From: Eurosta solidaginis
Lineage: Eukaryota; Arthropoda; Insecta; Diptera; Tephritidae
Direction: 5' to 3'
Assembly: GCF_040869045.1 (NCBI RefSeq)
Contig: NW_027136914.1
Coordinates: 186,001-250,000 of the forward strand
Length of the DNA: 64,000 nt
The notes below the pieces were generated by a model. That model saw only the letters and a program-made list of their open reading frames with translations. It was not told where the DNA came from and did no database searches. Shown one piece after another: positions 20,056-31,908 of the stretch. The translations under genes were made by a program, and so were the position numbers. How positions within the stretch are numbered: the first letter of the stretch is position 1; each line of letters begins with the position of its first letter.

Positions 20056-21936
20056 AAAACAAGTAAGAACGGGACTGTCTTCGGCTGTGCCGAAGACTTC
20101 ATACCTTTCATGAATGGGGCTGAACAATAATCTTATCCCGTTCGTAATCTCCGAATAATCGGATGTATAAGATAAGAAATATATAGTGAACAGATCTACA
20201 TACCTTAACGATTTTTAAGATAAATATAAAATCAAAACTAGGTAGGTAATCTATGTGAGGATGCAAAGCTTCACGTTTTTTGTGGTCTGCATGTAAAAAC
20301 TATGACTACGAATCACGTATTTTAAAAATATATGACGTAAACGTAACTATTTGATGAAATTTGATGAATTTTAAAGCTTCTAGCCGTAAAAAAGGGTCAA
20401 AATGACAGTTTATATGAAGTATATAATATATATACCACCGATCTCTATGATTTTTTCAGACAACAATATATGCTATATACGTAAGCATTTTGTGAAATTT
20501 GAAGCTTCTAGCTGTTAAAACGGGGCAGAAATTGCGCAAAGTTTCTTATCTGAACAATCGGTTGTATGAGATATATACTATGTATACCACCGATCTCAAT
20601 GATTTTTTCAGACATCAATATATGCTATACACGTAAGCATTTGGTGAAATTTGAAGCTTCTAGCTGTTAAAATGGGGCCCAAATCGTAAAAAAAATATAT
20701 ATATACGATATATATACACTATATACACCATCATATATATATCATATATATCACCGATCTCTATAATTTTTTGACAAAACAATACATACTATATACGTAA
20801 GCAATCGGTGAAATTTGAAGCTTATAGCTGTTAAAATGGGGTAGAAATTGCGAAAAGTTTCTTATCTGAACAATCGGTTGTATGAGATATATACTATATA
20901 TACAACCGATGTCTATGATTTTTTCAGACAACAATATATGCTATATACGTAAGCAATCAGTGAAATTTGAAGCTTATAGCTGTTAAAATGGGGTAGAAAT
21001 TGCGAAAAGTTTCTTATCTGAACAATCGGTTGTATGAGATATATACTATATATACAACCGATCTCTATGATTTTTTCAGACAACAATATATGCTATATAC
21101 GTAAGCAATCGGTGAAATTTGAAGCTTATAGCTGTTAAAATGGGGTAGAAATTGCGAAAAGTTTCTTATCTGAACAATCGGTTGTATGAGATATATACTA
21201 TATATACAACCGATCTCTATGATTTTTTCATACAACAATATATGCTATATACGTAAGTATTCGGTGAAATTTGAAGCTTATAGCTGTTAAAATGGGGTAG
21301 AAATTGCGAAGTTTCTTATCTGAACAATCGGTTGTATGAGATATATACTATATATACAACCGATCTTTATGATTTTTCAGACAACAGTATATGCTATATA
21401 TGTAAGCATTCGTTGAAATTTGAAGCTTCTAGCTCTTAAAATAGGGCAGTAATTACGAAAAGTTCCTTATCTGAACAATCGGTTGTGGGGGATATATACT
21501 ATATATACGACCGATCTCCTAAATTTTTTCAGGCAACAATATGTGCAATATACGAAAGTATATGGTGAAGTTTGAAGCTTCAATCTGTTAAATTGGGTAA
21601 GATATTACAAAAATCCTCTTTTTCTGAAAAATCGGTTGTATGGAGGATATATGCTATAGTGGTCCGATCCGGTCGGTTCCGACAAATGTCTAATCAGACA
21701 CCCAAATACACCCGCTCACCAAATTTTATCAATATATCTCAAAAATTGAGGGACTAGTTTGCATACAAACAGACAGACGGACAGACGGACATGGCTAAAT
21801 CAACTCAGCTCTTCAACCTGATTATTTCGGTATACTTAATGGTGGGTCTATCTATTTTCCTTTAAGGACTTACAATTTTCGGTTTCGTGACGAAATTAAT
21901 ATACCATTTCATTTTCATGAAAGGTATAAAAACATG
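20056..21936 (+). repeat. HINE-B, complete Helentron-like element with about 8 tandem 152-bp units
   Basis: The 5' end 'aacaagtaagaacgggact' carries a perfect hairpin GTCTTCGGC-TGT-GCCGAAGAC (20077-20097), followed by the subterminal sequence 'cataccttttcatgaa'-like 'ataccttt/catgaatg'. The 3' end has a hairpin TATACC...GGTATA (21900-21928) whose right half 'catgaaaggtata' is the inverted counterpart of the 5' subterminal sequence, then 'aaaaaca'. In between, 'gaaatttgaagct' recurs at about 20492, 20645, 20810, 20962, 21113, 21265, 21414 and 21566, a period near 152 bp. Each unit has 'atatactatatata' and 'ccgatctctatgattttttc'. No protein coding. Confidence 0.88.
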
Positions 21937-22089
21937 ATTGTAACTGGAACTGTTCAAACTAACCTTAAACTAGTTTTCGAAAAAAATCGGTAATTCGAAA
22001 AATATATATGAAAATTTCGAACTTTTTATTTCGAGTGTTCTGAATTTTTTGGGTATGCAGTTGTTAATTAAAAAAAAAATGGGACCTAA

Positions 22090-22410
22090 TAGTGTTTTAC
22101 ATACTTTTTCAGACGAAAGGCGCTCAAGGGGCATTTTACTTCTATTCCACGAAGCAGAGGTAGAAATGGCTCTGGATAGCATGACACCTAGAAAACCCAC
22201 AGCTCACAGAAGGTAATTAGGTTTGCTGCAAATATCTGCCCAGGAGCTTTTTGGTACATGTACAACAAATGTCTCGAAGAAGAAATTTTACCCACCAGAT
22301 GGAATACAGCACAATTTGTTCTTATTCCGAAGGGCAAATGTGAGCCCAACTGCCTTGAGTCTTTCCGAACACTTTGTATGTTGGACACCACAGGAAAACT
22401 AATGAGAAGG
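22090..22410 (+). pseudogene. R1/LOA-like RT fragment (N-terminal RT segment)
   Basis: 'AEVEMALDSMTPRKPT' (about 22155-22205) and, after a frameshift, 'MYNKCLEEEILPTRWNTAQF' and 'VLIPKGK' followed by 'RTLCMLDTTGKLM' (22258-22408) are the segments around RT motif 1 in R1/LOA-type proteins. The match stops at about 22410, where unrelated sequence is joined. Fragment of about 320 bp, broken by at least one frameshift. Confidence 0.75.
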
Positions 22411-23299
22411 TATACAAGTTTAGACCAACTGACGTGCAGTGGGAAAAACGAGTTTATTATGCGGTTTCAACGTTCTTATGGAAAGAAGCAAGTGTCCCTC
22501 TCAAGCTAAACAAATCTGCAGTGAGAGTACTTACGAGTATCGAGTCGATTCATCAGTTTATTTGAAGATATCCAATACTGCACACAAGATGACTCAGATT
22601 TCTTTACGCACGGTTTTTCGACAGTCTGCATGATGTTGGGAAATTGGATCTTTGATTCTGTTTCACGTTTTTTTATGCACTAAAAGGCTATCATTAAAAC
22701 CCTGTTTTCGATCCGTGGAAAACTCGTGGCGGATTGATCCACGGCTTTTGTTTTTATACAGAAGGAAATCTTTGGAAAAAAAATTCAAAAAAGGAATTCA
22801 AACTTTGCAATCAAAGAACTCAATTGAAATTTTCGATAAATTTTTTCGAATTTCCAAATTCTGTCGATACAATTTTTGAAAAAAAAAAAATATTTCTTTG
22901 ACGAGATTTGATAAAAATTGAAATTGTTATTTTCGTGCTCTCTGGTCCACGAATGTATGCATATTCGCATATTCTGCACATTTCGGGGTTGAATTGAGAA
23001 TATTGCCCTTAGTTAAGTTGCCACATCAATTAGAAGTCACAAAATTCGGAATTTAGTCTGACAGTCAAGTTATAATCAAATCTGGTATTCAGAATTGGCA
23101 ATAGAGATCTGCCATATTTGGTATTAAAAAAGTGGAGAAAAAGAAATTATTGAGATAAGCCGAACAAGAAAAAGAGCTTGGTGTCTCAAAAAGGGAATAA
23201 CTAGAGCATTATAAACTATAAATCGCGTGGCCCCTTGACACCTGCATTAGCAGCGAAAACAATTTTAATCTAGACTCGGTAGAAACAAATTATAAATAG
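22411..23299. other. No recognisable gene
   Basis: About 0.9 kb of AT-rich sequence. Short open frames overlap in three frames around 22374-22633 without a domain. The right part may include decayed upstream sequence of the Penelope-like relic. Confidence 0.4.
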
Positions 23300-24120
23300 A
23301 TGCAATTGGCGCTGCTTCGGACTGAGAAATCAATCGAAAATACAATTTTTCCCTCCACAAGAAAGACCTCACTCTGTAATGGTTGCCAAAATATTTAACT
23401 ACGACATATATAGAAAGCCAACCGTCACCGACACAATAATAAATAATACCTGAATTCACCCCCAACAGTATAAAAATGCAGGGTTAAGGCATTTGGTACA
23501 TTGACTTGAAAGAACACCTTTTACACAAGAAGAATATAAAAAGAATTGGACGTAATATATAAGATTGCCGCAAACAACGGATATAAAAAAGCACTAGTAG
23601 ATAAGCTCAGAAGGACGCAATGATAACTAGAAAAAAAAAACAGAAATAAAAAGGAAAATAATAACACCGGGACGACTACTACATATGTGGGAATATATAA
23701 ATTGGAAAACTGGCGACTGGCGACGTCCGAACAGACTCGAAAATATGGAAATATACAAACAGAAACGACAGTATAATAAAAAAACGAACAGGTAAATACA
23801 AAAAAGGTCAAACAACAATAATTACTGACTTTTACATGCCCCAGTCAGCCACGCAAATCGATCAGTAAAAACCAGCCTCGGTTCTGAATGAACACACAGA
23901 ACATACACAAACATCCATTTGACAATACCTGCTCATGTACCTACGAACTAAAAATACAAAACAAACGACAACAACGGATCAGAAAGAAAATCGACACTGA
24001 TGATGGCACTGCTACAACAACAACAACACTGATGATGGCACAACGCCGAAACCGGTTTGTCTCCGACCAAGCAAATATTCCTGATGATACCCGTATTTGG
24101 ACGCAGGGCAAGTGAGAAAC
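23300..24120 (+). pseudogene. Penelope-like element relic (RT end and beyond)
   Basis: In alternating frames I read 'YIESQPSPTQ' or, shifted, 'IYRKPTVTDTIINN' (about 23405-23450), 'NAGLRHLVH' (about 23475-23500) and 'KELDVIYKIAANNGYKKALV' (about 23540-23600). The order Y-R-K-P-T, ...H..., then I-A-x-x-N-G-Y is that of the C-terminal RT part of Penelope-like elements. Further on 'VLNEHTEHTQTSI' and 'DDGTTPKPVCL' (about 23880-24065) could be the decayed end of the GIY-YIG endonuclease region and tail. At least five frame changes or stops. Confidence 0.5.
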
Positions 24121-24189
24121 CTTCACTGAGCTAAATGAGGCAGGTTTAGAAAGACTTAGTCTTCCTTAGTGCTAACAATAATCGTCCGT

Positions 24190-24970
24190 TTTCGCAAAAA
24201 ATGAGTAGAAAGACCGCTGATAACACAAACCGGACTGCTCATTGAAAGCGAAAATCAACCAGACCGAATGCAGGCGCAGTAGGAATTTCTAACTCAACCA
24301 CTTCGTTCCTCTGAGGAAGAAAAAAGTGGTTATCGGCCACCACTGAAAAATAACTATTTATATGAAGAATTACGTAGTTTCAATGCTACAGCCAGTTTAG
24401 AAAAAACCACAAATGCAGAAAAGCGCGAGTGCGAATGTAATAACACTCGTAAATTTTATCAAAATCTTAGCCAACAGGCGTATGATTTAAAGCTCGAGGC
24501 CAAATCTTGTTTGAGCAAAAATGTGGCCGATGTCCAATGATTACTTAGATTACAGAGGAAGCATTTCTCTGCCCTCTTACATAGAGACAGGTACAGATGA
24601 CACACTCAGTGCTGATGGAATGTTTCCCCAATTGACTTTGATTAAGCTGGAATACCGAATACAAACCAACAAAGCAGCGTGATCTGACCGATTGCCAGCG
24701 GAATTATGCAAAGAGTCTCCAAACATCAACTTCAACTGAAACGACTATTTAGAAAGACCATTTTGATTTTGGGCCTGGCACTATGGACCACTGCACTCAA
24801 AAATCCAAAAAAAAAAAAAAGATTATATCAAGCATATTGTGCAAAACATTGTGATACACTATGAAAGGCTGCTTGGACCTCATCAGTGGGTTATAAGACC
24901 TGCTAGATCTATCATCTTACAAATTTTTACTAATCGCCAAATCTCGGAAAAGGTATGAGTACCAAAAATT
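24190..24970 (+). pseudogene. RTE-like retrotransposon relic, central part
   Basis: Readable pieces: 'FSALLHRDTGTDDTLSADG' (about 24570-24625, linker upstream of RT), 'RLQTNKAA*SDRLPAELCK' (about 24655-24710, RT N-terminal motif) and a diverged 'GL*DLLDLSSYKFLLIAKS' equivalent near 24890-24950. The order agrees with the RTE-like copy at 34.9-35.6 kb. Many stops and frameshifts; one of the oldest members here. Confidence 0.6.
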
Positions 24971-25245
24971 CGCGAAGTTTGATGTGTCCCCCAGAGGGTT
25001 AGGGGCTTACGATATTCTGGCGGAAAGCATTTCTGTGGTGAGAGTCGACAAAAATCTACAGAGCGGAAGATTCACGGATTAAAGAAAATCGTTCTCGAGG
25101 TAACGAGACTATTACCAGGAGTACTAGTACCGGAGAGTGCCGTTTTCATGTCCACCAAAAGATTGTCCACATCTGCTACACTCCCACACACCTTCGGAAA
25201 CACTCATACCCCTTGTACTCTTTTTGCTCCATGACGGTTTGCGGT
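24971..25245. other. No recognisable gene
   Basis: Short stretch between an RTE-like relic and the GACTTT array; no motif seen. Confidence 0.4.
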
Positions 25246-27045
25246 GTTTATTTGGGCGTATCTTTTTTTATTTAATTTCCTTATTAGAGTTGACTTTAAC
25301 TCTTATTTTAGCTTTAGCTCAAATTTGGGTTCACTTTGGCTTAACTTTGAGTTGCCTTTGCCTTAACCCTATCTTGATTTTAATATGACTTTAGGTTGAT
25401 CTTAACTTGATTTTTATTTAATTTTCAACCGATATTGACTTGACTTTAACCTGACTTTGACTTCGACCTTGTCTTCTTTTTGCCTTGAGTTTGGCTTAAT
25501 TCTGACTTGATTTTAGTTTGACTTTGACTTCGGTTTAACTTCAAGTTGACTTTGGCTCGGCTTTGAATTGATTTTCACTTTCATTACACTTTGATTTTTC
25601 TTCGACTTGAAATTCACTTGACCTTGAATGGATGCAGGTTTAATCTGACTTAAGATTGCCCTGGTGCTGAGCTTGACTTGATTTTGAAGTGACTCCAACT
25701 TTAACAGACTTCACTTTGGCTTTAAAGTGGCGTGGTTTTGACATTATCTAAATTTTAAGTTGACTTTTACTTGACTTCGGTTTGAGATTGACTTGGCTTT
25801 GACTTTGAGTTGATTTTGGCTTGAATTTTAATTGATTTTGACTTTAATTAAACTTTGTTTTTATTTCAACTTGAAATTAACTTAACCTTGAATTGCTGTA
25901 AGTTGATTCTGACATAAGATTGCCGTGGTTATGAGCTTGACTTGATTTTGACGTGACTCCAACTTTAACTTTGACTTCACTTTGGCTTGAAAATGGCGTG
26001 GTTTTCACATTAACTGAACTTTACTTGACTTTGACTTGACTTTTACCAAATTTTTACTTGGAATTGGCTTGACCTTAACCTGGCTTTGACTTAGACCTTG
26101 ATTCGACTTTGCCATTTAATCGACTTTGACTTGATATTGAGTTTGATAAAACTTTAATTTATTAAAATTTGGTATTGACTTGACCTTGAATGGATTCTAC
26201 TTGACTTTAATTTCAGGTTGACGTTGTTTTGGCGTAGACTTGGCTCTAACTTTAAAATTGACTTGACTTTAATCTGTTTGAATTAACTCAACTTTAACTT
26301 GACTTTGACTGGACTTCGGTTTGATTTTCATTTGACATTGAATTTGAGTTGACTTTGAGTTGACTTTGACTTGACTTTGAAATAGTTTTGACTTTGATTA
26401 AATTTTGCTTTTATTTCAACTTGATTCTGACTTAAGATTGGCTATTAGCTTGACTTGATTTTGACGGGACTCCAACTTAAACTTTAGCTTCACTTTGGCT
26501 TGAAAATGGCGTGGTTTTCACATTATCACAACTTTAGCTTGACTTTGACATGACTTTTACCAAATTTTTATTTGGATTGATGACTTTAACCTGCCTTTGA
26601 CTTGATTTTGATTCGACTTTGACTTTAATTTGAGTTTGATAAAATTTTGATTTTAATTTGACTTCAAATTGATTTGACTGTGAGTGTACTCTGCTTGACT
26701 TTAATTTAAGGTTGAAGTGGTTTTGACCTAGACTTGACTCTAATTTTAGCATTTACTTGAGTTTGACTTCACAAGATCTTTTTTCCACTTGACTTAACTT
26801 GACTCAAACTTAAGATTAATATAGTTTTGACTTTCAATTGAATTTGAGTTGCTTTAACCTTATTTTGGCCTAAATTTGACTCCAATTTTTCTTAACTCTG
26901 ACTTGGGATTGACTTGGCTTTGAATTTGGCTCAGTTTTGACTTGACTCAAGCTTTGACGTTGAACTGATTTTGACTCTGAATTGACTTTGATTTGACGAT
27001 GATTTGACTTTGAAGTGACTTTAGTTTGACAACTAAATTGAGTAA
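25246..27045. repeat. 1.8-kb GACTTT/TTGACT-rich degenerate array with a longer period near 260 bp
   Basis: Almost every 10-14 bp carries ttgactt or ctttgac variants (for example tttgacttgactttga). On top of this short period a longer one is visible. 'gcttgacttgattttga' followed by 'gactccaactttaa', 'cttcactttggctt' and 'tggcgtggtttt' occurs at about 25671, 25935 and 26448, spacings of 264 and 513 (about twice 257). 'ttgaccttgaatgga' at about 25618 and 26180 fits the same period. Reverse-strand frames rich in K, S, Q and V are translations of the repeat and not genes. Confidence 0.85.
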
Positions 27046-27070
27046 TAATTTTTATATTGCCTTGTTAAGA

Positions 27071-27386
27071 TGATTTCGTTTCAACACAAAAATGCGAGTT
27101 TTTATTCCCCACATATTTTGTATAAAGGCAAAACGTCAAACCAAATTTGGGCTCATTTAATAATAATGATAATTTTAAAAAGGCAAGAGGGGCATAGCTT
27201 CTGTCTTGCTAAGTTTTGTCAGGGTCGAGGAAGACAGTGTACATCATTTGACGCTAATCTTATTTAGCGAATTACTTTTGCAAAACTCCTTTTTTCTTGC
27301 AGATTAGTGAAGATTACTTTTCAGGATTGAGTGCAAGTTTAATGCACTTTGCAACCGTACCTCTTTTGTTGAAACGAAATCACAAT
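27071..27386. mobile_element. Candidate MITE with 15-bp inverted ends
   Basis: GATTTCGTTTCAACA at 27072 is inverted at the right end (TGTTGAAACGAAATC, about 27370-27386), enclosing about 315 bp with no coding content. A target duplication is not evident. Confidence 0.45.
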
Positions 27387-27574
27387 TAGTAAACAAATTT
27401 CTACAAGATATAAAATAGTTCTATTCGAGTTGCTTATCTACTCAAAGCGCTAATGAGAAACCGCATTCGCCTGCATAACAAACAGAAAGATTATTCGTGC
27501 ACGAATAGTTTAATTGTTACTAAGTTCCAATTTACAAAGTTTAATAATAGATATGATACACTAAACCATTTATA

Positions 27575-29527
27575 AACAAGTAAGGGACGCTACGTTCTGG
27601 TGTAACCGAACATTACATACTCAGTTGAGAGCTGTGGAGACAAAGTAAGGGAAAATCACCATATTGTAAAAAGAACCTAGTGTAACCCTGGAATGCGTTT
27701 GTATGACATGTGTTTCAAATGGAAGGTATTAAAGAGTATTTTAAAAGGGAGTATGCCATAGTTCTATAGGTGGACGCCTTTTCGAGATATCGCCATAAGG
27801 GTGGACCAGGGGTGACTCTAGAATTTGTTTGTACGATATGAGTATCAAATGAAAGGTGTTAATGAATATTTTAAAAGGGAGTGGGCCTTAGTTCTATAGG
27901 TGGACGCCTTTTCGGAATATCGTTATAAAAGTGGACCAGGGTTGACTCTAGATGGCGTTTGTACGATATGGGTATCAAACGAAAGGTGTTAATAAGTGTT
28001 TTAAAAGGGAGTGGGCCTTAGTTCTATGGGTGGACGCCTTTTCGGGATATCGCCATAAACGTGGGCCAGGGGTGACTCTAGAATTTTTTTGTACGATATG
28101 GGTATCAAATTAAAGGTATTAATGAGGGTTTTAAAAGGAGTGGCTCTTAGTTGTATATGTGAAGGGGTTTTCGAGATATCGACCAAAATGTGGGCCAGGG
28201 TGATCCAGAGCATCATCCGTCGAGTAGCGCTAATTTATCTATATATTCCAGCCAAGATTCCAAGGGCTTTTGATTTCGCCCTGCAGAACTTTTTCATTTT
28301 CTTTTACTTAATATGGTAGGTGTCACAACCATTTTATAAAGTTTTTTCTAAAGTTATATTTCGCGTCAATAAAACAATCCAATTACCTTACCATGTTTCA
28401 TCCTTTTTTTCGTATTTGGTATAGAATTATGGTAATTTTTTCAATTTTCGTAATTTTCGATATCGAAAGAGTGGGCGTGGTCACAGTCGGATTTCGTTCA
28501 TTTTTCATACCAAGATAAAGTGAGTTCAAGTAAGCCCGTGAACTAAGTTAATTAAAGATATGTCGATTTTTGCTGAAGTTATCGTGTTAACGGCCATGCG
28601 GAAGGACAGACGGACGACTGTGTATAAAAACTGGGCGTGGCTTCAAACCGATTTCGCCCTTTTTCACAGAAAACGGTTACCGTCCTAGAATCTAAGCCTC
28701 TACCAAATTTTACGAGGATTCGTACATTTTTGTTCGATTTATGGCATTAAAAGTGTCCTAGACAAATTAAATGAAAAAGGGCGGAGCCACGCCCATTTTG
28801 AAATTTTCTTTTAGTTTGTATTTTGTTGCACCATATCATTACTGGAGTTGAATGTTGACATAATTTACTTATATACTGTAAAGATATTAACTTTTATTTT
28901 AAAATTTGAATTAAAAAAATTTTTTTTTTTTAAGTGGGCGTGGTCGTTCTCCGATTTTTCTAATTTTTATTAAGAATACATATAGTAATAGGGGTAACGT
29001 TCCTACCAAATTTCATCATGATATCTTCAACGACTGCCAAATTACAGCTTGCAAAACTTCTAAATTACCTTCTTTTAAAAGTGAGCGGTGCCACGCCCAT
29101 TGTCCAAAATATTACTAGTTTTCTATTCAGCGTCATGAGTTCAACTCACCTGCCAAGTTTCATCGCTTAATCCGTATTTGGTAATGAATTATCGCACTTT
29201 TTCGATTTTTCGAAATTTTCGATATCGAAAAAGTGGGTGTGGTTATTGTCCGATATCGTTCATTTTAATTAGCGATCTGAGATGAGTGCTCAGGAACCTA
29301 CATACAAAATTTCATCAAGATACCTCAAAATTACTCAAGTTATAGTGTTAACGGACAGACGGACGAACGGACGGACGGACATGGCTCAATCGAATTTTTT
29401 TTGATACTGATGATTTTGATATATGGAAGTCTATATCTATCTCGATTCCTTTATACCTGTACAACCAACCGTTATCCAATCAAAGTTAATATACTCTGTG
29501 AGCTCTGCTCAACTGAGTATAAAAACA
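27575..29527 (+). repeat. HINE-A copy 3, complete (about 1.95 kb)
   Basis: It starts 'aacaagtaagggacgctac', with the 5' hairpin slightly decayed (GTTCTG...CCGAAC), then the subterminal 'tactcagttgagagct'. Four tandem units of about 125-130 bp follow (ctctagaat...gtacgatatg at about 27815, 27945, 28074), then a long non-repeated body with 'gggcggagccacgcccattt' and 'gacggacgaacggacggac'. It ends with a perfect nested hairpin TATACTC-TG-TGAGC-TCT-GCTCA-ACT-GAGTATA (29490-29521) and 'aaaaacaag'. The last bases are the inverted form of the 5' subterminal 'atactcagttgag'. No coding capacity. It is the reference copy for the family in this window. Confidence 0.9.
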
Positions 29528-30399
29528 AGGAATTAATACACATAATTATAATTAGACATTCTTCTCTAGACTGAGACACACATACAGTGTGGGATTCAGA
29601 GATAGAGGGGCGGGGCGGATGGGAATTCTTTGAAATTGTAGTTCAAGTTACAAAGCTGTTAAGTAAATCTTGGTTTGTATTCGTTTCGAGCTGAAGACTC
29701 CTTTTTCAAAGACATACAAAAACAATGTACCGTAAATGAAATTGAAAATCTTGTAACCGGTTGATCAAAACATTTAATGGACTTCCAAAAAATTGGCTTA
29801 ACAAACTCTTTCCAAAATGGGAATGATTTTTATACAGGAAAATTCTTCCTCAAAAAAATGATCTTTTTTCCTTAAATTAACGTAAATTTTTCTCATAACA
29901 AATAAATTTCTAAGCTGAAAAATTAATTTTCCATGTTATGAGGATTTTGGTTTAACATGCCGAATTTTTTCAACAATTGAAGCTAAAATCGGCAAGGATA
30001 CTTAGAATGTACCCGTGTCATAAGAGGCGAATAAAATACCCAAATGATTCAAACGGTTGTGCAGCGCAACCCATTCATGGGTTTGAAAGCGCAACTAAAG
30101 CTTCTCCAAATCATTCACATACCCATGGCGAATCCTGTTTCTTTAGCAACCGAGGCTCTCGCGACCTCAAAGTTCTCATAGAATTAGGAGGTGGGGGCGG
30201 GATTTCAATTTGGTCATATTAAGATATTCTCATGATGGTCGGGCTTGTTTCTTAATGGTTATTTTAACAAGAATGTACCGGATCTTTATCCTTCGGGGGT
30301 CTGTCGCATAAACACCTCATGTTATTGATGACACTGCCCGTATATAGGTCACGAAATATCTCTTTTACCCCCGTTCCTTAGAATTTGTAGAAGCTATTG
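29528..30399. other. No recognisable gene
   Basis: A stretch near 29995-30085 (acccgtgtcataagaggcga, gtgcagcgcaacccattca) has the look of a dispersed repeat tail, but no second copy is present here. The 81-codon frame at 29977-30222 shows no domain. Confidence 0.4.
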
Positions 30400-30429
30400 A
30401 GTTACTCTGAAAAAACTTATTTCTGCCTC

Positions 30430-31019
30430 AACCATGTCGTCTTACCTGGCTGAGTGAAAAGCGTTCTAGATATCCAGCGTGACTACCAAGTTTACGGGTC
30501 TTGCTCAGTGAGACGCTGTCTATGCTTTCTTAACTGCATCTATCACTACCGCAATGTCGCCTTTTGGAGAGTGAGCACTGCGAAACCTATATAGCTCTCG
30601 TGAAGGATTACCTCTGGAGGTTTTCCATCAATTCTCCTGCGGTGTGCAACAAAATTAGTATGTGCAAAGATGATGTAGAGATATAACTAGCGTGCTGTCT
30701 TTCATTTTTTGGGAAAACTGTTACTTCGAGACATTTTTTGTATATGTGCAGCAAAAGTTCTGGGCTGATATATGCAGCTTACTTAATTGCCTCCTAAGGT
30801 ATCCCCTCAGGCCATTAGTCTTTTTAGGTTTCATGCTGCCAGGGACAGTTTTAGGCCCTTCTTCTCCGCAATGCGTCACTTGTTTTCCTTGTCCATCATC
30901 TGCTTCAATGTACGAAATTTTTCAATGAGTATTTCATATCCTTGCCCCAGGGGTCTCGATCCACGTCTTTGGATTTGCACGATACCATCCCCGAGAGCTT
31001 TCTTCACTTTTTTGGTTGC
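30430..31019 (-). pseudogene. Linker and N-terminal RT segment of R1/LOA-like element
   Basis: Reverse frames give 'RGWYRANPKTWIETPGARI' (30934-30995), 'SPELLLHIYKKCL' (about 30740-30780) and, after frameshifts, 'AVVIDAVKKA' (about 30530-30555) and 'LVVTLDI*NAFHSARW' (about 30430-30490). The last is the first catalytic Asp motif (V-T-L-D-x-x-N-A-F) typical of R1/LOA RTs. A stop and several shifts interrupt it. Confidence 0.65.
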
Positions 31020-31908
31020 TACCGGCTTTCGAAAGCCTCAGGCCTGCCATGCGCGCGGGTTGCAAACATCCTCGTCCTGTGACATTTTTCACGCAAATCC
31101 GCGATTTCGACGCTTGCCTCTTCTCTTCCACATTCCTCTCGAAATCGCGTTATCTTTTCAGCCGTTTCATTCGTCATGTAGGTATTGTTGGCTATCCATG
31201 CACTAGCATGGCAGGTTCCACATAGGAACCATCGCATGCCAGTATTTGATCGGTTCGTAATCTGTCTCTGACCGGGATCATTAAGGTGGATAATGATGAA
31301 GTTCATATCACTGCCAATAAGTTCCTCTATGACTTTCCATCCTGCAGCAGCCGATGGAAGGATTTCCTATACTAAGTTATATTGAGTATCGAGTATCCAA
31401 AGGCCAGCCGTCGATCAGATGGAGCTGCCATCTCAAAGACCAATCTTCCATTATTATTTATCTGTGACACTACCCATCCGACGCCTCTTGCGTTAAAGTC
31501 TTCTACCACTACCAGGTTACCAGTTAGTTCCATCAATTCATCTTAAATAAGTTCAAGCTCGTGTCGGAATGTTTGAATGGGGCCATTCGGACACAAGTAG
31601 TAATTTACTATTCTGGTATCATCCGCAGTTACGCGGACGTAGCCTTCTACGGCTACACGGCTCACAATATTGACGTTATCGGTCGTCATTCAGATCGCGG
31701 CGGTGCCGGTGTTGTCTATAAACCAATGACATCTGCCTCTATTAGGATCGCTGATGATAACGCCGTTTGCTTTATGTTCAAGAAAAATTTGCTGTAGGAG
31801 CTCATCAGCAAGCCTACTCCGGTTCAGGTTGCCTTGGATAAAACTAATATTTATTAAGACGGGAGTTTTGCCCTTGCAACCGCGGGTGCCGCACTGAAAA
31901 TGCCGCAT
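31020..31908 (-). pseudogene. EEP (APE-type) endonuclease of ORF2
   Basis: The N-terminus 'INISFIQGNLNRSRLADELL' with 'HKANGVIISDPNRG' (31690-31870) is the first strand-helix-strand of the R1/LOA-type endonuclease; the usual catalytic Glu after I-I-S is a Asp here. Further in reverse come 'LTGNLVVVEDFNARGVGW' (about 31530-31480; the D-F-N-A-R box), 'EMAAPSDRRLAFGYS' and 'SDMNFIIIHL' (about 31300; the S-D-H box with His replaced by Met). Loss of key residues and stops show it is dead. Role: nicking the target to prime reverse transcription. Confidence 0.75.

Noticed and set aside
23888..24126. Overlapping frames on both strands around (caacaa)n
   Set aside because: Simple repeat and antisense openness; the stretch belongs to the Penelope-like relic tail.
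25513..26752. Reverse frames rich in Lys, Ser, Gln and Val
   Set aside because: They are translations of the GACTTT array (each unit gives K-S/K-V-x-S); no protein gene.
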